A stretch of 7,508 bases of DNA from JAAYHC01 sp964483175 (GTDB lineage Bacteria > Bacillota > UBA5301). Below are positions 5,072 through 7,508 of the stretch, piece by piece. The stretch lies in NCBI GenBank assembly GCA_964483175.1, contig CAZAAT010000088.1, forward strand, positions 1 to 7,508, in the 5' to 3' direction. The notes below the pieces were generated by a model, which saw only the letters and a program-made list of their open reading frames with translations, made no database searches and was not told the DNA's origin. Position 1 is the first letter of the stretch. Every line of letters begins with the position of its first letter. A program made the translations under genes and the position numbers.

Positions 5072-7508
5072 ATTATGACTCAACTCATCGATAACTGCTT
5101 GGAGTCGTGACATCGTACGACCATACGCACTCCAATCCCCATCGGCTAAGTCTTGCTGAGCTTGGTTAAAGAGGCGAACAACCTCATTAATCAGTTGGTT
5201 CAAGTTGGCGTCCGAATCATCTAGCGGAAGCAGATCTTCAGGAGTAGGTCGCTGCTGTGGAGCCAGACCAACATCACCGGCAATTTCCCGCAAGGCATCA
5301 TCGAGGCTAGGAGCCATCACAACCTGATTCCCGTAGGCTACAATTACCCTAGCCAACTCGGGTAGTTCGCTCTGTGCTGACCGTAAATACAGTGGCTCGA
5401 CATACAGGATGGTTCCTTTAATTGGGATAACCAAAAGGTTTCCTCTGATTACTGAAGAACCACGCGAATTCCACAAGGTTAACTGACGGCTGATCTCAGA
5501 ATCTTGGTCGATCCTGGCCTCAATCTGCATTGGCCCAAAAGTAAGAGCCTGTTTAGGGAACTTGTACAAGAGCAACTCGCCATAGCCATCCGTGTAACCT
5601 GGGCGAGCGGCCAACCAAGCAATCATGTTATTTTTGCGGCTCGGAGTAAAGGGCCTGATCAGAATGAATTCTTCTCCCCCATTATCTCCGAGATCAGAAA
5701 CCAGGTAAAACGGCTCCATTTCAATTTCCCTGTCCTGATAGATTTCGCTGGGAATATTCCACATGTCTTCATTGTTGTAAAACACAGTGGGATCGGTCAT
5801 GTGGTATCGCGCGAGAATCCTAGATTGAAGGTCAAAGAGATCCTCCGGATAACGCAGATGATTTATTAGCCCAATCGGCATCTCAGTAATCGGTTTAAAG
5901 AGTGCCGGAAAAATCTTCGCATAGACTTTCGCAATCGGCTCCTCAGGGTCAACCAAATAGTAAGTAACCTCTCCCGAATAGGCATCGATCACGATCTTGA
6001 CCGAATTGCGAACATAATTGCCCCATCCAGCTACCGGTTGAGAATAGGGGTAGAGCCGACTGGTTACATAAGCATCTTGGATCCAGTAAAGTTTCCCTTC
6101 ATTGATAACCAAATAAGGATCTTGGTCATATCTGAGAAATGGGGCTATCCGCCGCACACGCTCATGAATATTTCGGTAAAACATCACTCGGCTCTCGGAG
6201 GTTATTTCATTAGACAACATTATTTTGAGAGTTTTAAAACGAAAAGCCGTAGCAGCTTTAACGAAAATATTAGAAAGTTGGATCCCGCCGGTGCCGGCAT
6301 ACTTGACATAGGCATTCTGGTCACCAACTGGATAATCAAATTCACCCGCTTGGGTGTTAACAATAACATAGCCATCCTGCGACTCACCATAGTAAATAGC
6401 AGGTTGAGTGATCTCCAGCTCCGGATAACTACTAATCGGAGGAATATTCTTCACCCAAAAATTTGGCATGCCTTCGGCATTGACCTCATTAACCGGACTA
6501 ACTACCGCACCATAACCATGTGTATAAATTAGCTTCTGGTTGATCCAGGTTCTGGCTTGTTCGGCAAGACCGCGGTTATTCATTTCCCGAGCGGAAATTG
6601 CCACCTGGCGCAGTGTGCCGTCAATCCAATAACGGTCGATATCTACCTGCAGAAAATCATAATAAAGCCGCATCTCTTGCAATTGACTGTAACTAGCTAG
6701 TAACGGTCGATAATCCCAAAGGCGAATATTGTCGATCAAGCCTTTTTCCTGCTTTAAGGCTGCATAGCCCAGCTCAGGCCCTAACTCGAACTCACGTTCT
6801 TCGATTTGGTCTAGCCCATACGCTTTCAGGGTCGACTCAATATTATACTTCACATATGGTGCCTCTTTGACCAGTTCATTTGGCTCAACAACGAAATTCT
6901 GAATCAGGTTCGGATAAATGCCTCCGATAAGCAGAGAGCCTGCGACCAGCAGAAAAACGCTTGCAACCATATAGCGAGCTTTGCGGATAATTGCGGCCAC
7001 GATCATCAATATCGCGGTCAAGATCGCCAACCAAAACAGGATCTTAAAACCGGGAATAGATACCGTTACATCGGTATAACTTGCGCCGGAAACTACCCCT
7101 CGGGTTGAATAAACCAAATTATACATAGCGACCCGGTAGCCAAAGCCTTTGACTATAAACAACAGGGCGGTCAGGATCGCTAAATGATAACGGGCCTGGC
7201 CTTTAATAATGACTTTGAAATTGGCAAAGCCGAAGGATCCGAAGATAAAATAAATGAAACCGACCGGAAGTAAGGTCATAACCAGCAAGCTCATTGCGAG
7301 CTCATAAAAATACCCGTAAAACGGCAATTTAAAAAGATAAAATCCGATATCTCGGCCAAAAAGGGGATCTACCTCACCGGTAGTCGCAGCATGCAAAAAG
7401 TTCTGCAGCAATTCCCAATTGCCACCCGCTGCCACACTACCCATAACCGCCAGAACTAACGCAACCAAAACAAAGACAGTTGAAACACGTTTGGAGGTAA
7501 GTATCTGA
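5063..7508 (-). CDS. UPF0182 family integral membrane protein, 5' end cut by window edge
   Basis: A large conserved membrane protein of unknown function, found in Clostridia, actinobacteria and cyanobacteria. The frame is open from the right edge (codon at 7507) to TAG 5063-5065, giving 814 codons. TTG 7468 is a possible start, but the 13 codons before it are open and read as the loop before a membrane helix, and family members are usually longer (around 900 residues). The true start therefore lies outside the window. In visible numbering, helices lie at about 9-30, 65-92, 106-123, 156-175 and 179-198. The family motif DPLFGRDIGFYLFKLPF is at 47-63. After the last helix comes FVVEPNEL and a large, presumably extracytoplasmic domain of about 550 residues. 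The C-terminal tail has a Pro/Asp-rich linker (TPEDLLPLDDSD) and a short helical segment (LNQLINEVVRLFNQAQQDL). It sits 4 bp upstream of a Nudix gene. Confidence 0.93.
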   Translation of the reverse strand, partial: QILTSKRVSTVFVLVALVLAVMGSVAAGGNWELLQNFLHAATTGEVDPLFGRDIGFYLFKLPFYGYFYELAMSLLVMTLLPVGFIYFIFGSFGFANFKVIIKGQARYHLAILTALLFIVKGFGYRVAMYNLVYSTRGVVSGASYTDVTVSIPGFKILFWLAILTAILMIVAAIIRKARYMVASVFLLVAGSLLIGGIYPNLIQNFVVEPNELVKEAPYVKYNIESTLKAYGLDQIEEREFELGPELGYAALKQEKGLIDNIRLWDYRPLLASYSQLQEMRLYYDFLQVDIDRYWIDGTLRQVAISAREMNNRGLAEQARTWINQKLIYTHGYGAVVSPVNEVNAEGMPNFWVKNIPPISSYPELEITQPAIYYGESQDGYVIVNTQAGEFDYPVGDQNAYVKYAGTGGIQLSNIFVKAATAFRFKTLKIMLSNEITSESRVMFYRNIHERVRRIAPFLRYDQDPYLVINEGKLYWIQDAYVTSRLYPYSQPVAGWGNYVRNSVKIVIDAYSGEVTYYLVDPEEPIAKVYAKIFPALFKPITEMPIGLINHLRYPEDLFDLQSRILARYHMTDPTVFYNNEDMWNIPSEIYQDREIEMEPFYLVSDLGDNGGEEFILIRPFTPSRKNNMIAWLAARPGYTDGYGELLLYKFPKQALTFGPMQIEARIDQDSEISRQLTLWNSRGSSVIRGNLLVIPIKGTILYVEPLYLRSAQSELPELARVIVAYGNQVVMAPSLDDALREIAGDVGLAPQQRPTPEDLLPLDDSDANLNQLINEVVRLFNQAQQDLADGDWSAYGRTMSRLQAVIDELSHNRE

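Noticed and set aside
5504..6532. Plus-strand open frames (5504-5869, 6038-6532) opposite the UPF0182 gene
   Set aside because: They lie wholly antisense to a well-conserved long reading frame, have no recognisable motifs and show composition typical of shadow frames.
7466..7468. TTG at 7468 as the start of the UPF0182 gene
   Set aside because: The frame is open to the window edge, there is no ribosome site at proper distance, and family members extend further N-terminally.
1..7508. Mobile elements, CRISPR arrays, tRNA/rRNA genes or phage genes
   Set aside because: No transposase or integrase frames, no terminal inverted repeats, no regularly spaced repeats and no tRNA-like cloverleaf sequences were seen; gaps between genes are short.

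Overview
The window looks like ordinary chromosome of a low-to-mid GC Gram-positive bacterium, most likely a Clostridia/Peptococcaceae-type sulfate reducer. The indications are strong AGGAGG-type ribosome binding sites, GTG starts, a LytS/LytTR two-component pair, a UPF0182 membrane protein and an ATP sulfurylase with the zinc-motif C-terminus typical of bacterial and archaeal single-domain enzymes. The taxonomic call is inference; no rRNA or marker gene is present.

Layout. Bases 1-1059 (minus strand) hold the first 353 codons of ATP sulfurylase (sat), cut by the left edge. After a 129-bp AT-rich gap comes a complete OFA-type major facilitator transporter (1189-2388, minus). A 188-bp divergent regulatory region (2389-2576) separates it from a plus-strand two-component operon: a membrane-anchored LytS-like histidine kinase with a GAF domain (2577-3935) and a LytTR response regulator (3907-4647) overlapping it by 29 bp. 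The regulator meets a minus-strand Nudix hydrolase (4642-5058) tail to tail, the two stop codons sharing the palindrome CTATAG. The Nudix gene lies 4 bp downstream of a UPF0182 membrane protein (5063-7508, minus) whose N-terminus is cut by the right edge.

How the genes may work together. The kinase/regulator pair beside a divergent OFA transporter recalls E. coli YpdA/YpdB and its target yhjX, where a LytS/LytTR system responding to pyruvate controls an MFS carrier. The intergenic region contains a plausible transporter promoter and, just upstream of its -35, two 9-bp direct repeats (7/9 identical) on a 21-bp period, the geometry of LytTR-domain sites. I infer a carboxylate-sensing and uptake module. 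Because sat lies on the same strand just after the transporter, uptake of an organic-acid electron donor could be linked to sulfate activation, but this link is only positional. UPF0182 and the Nudix gene look like a separate two-gene unit.

The points most worth a second look are the regulator/transporter module with its candidate operator, the shortened membrane domain and Cys-rich GAF domain of the kinase, and the loss of several normally conserved arginines in the ATP sulfurylase active-site motifs. I see no RNA genes, mobile elements, CRISPR arrays or convincing terminators.
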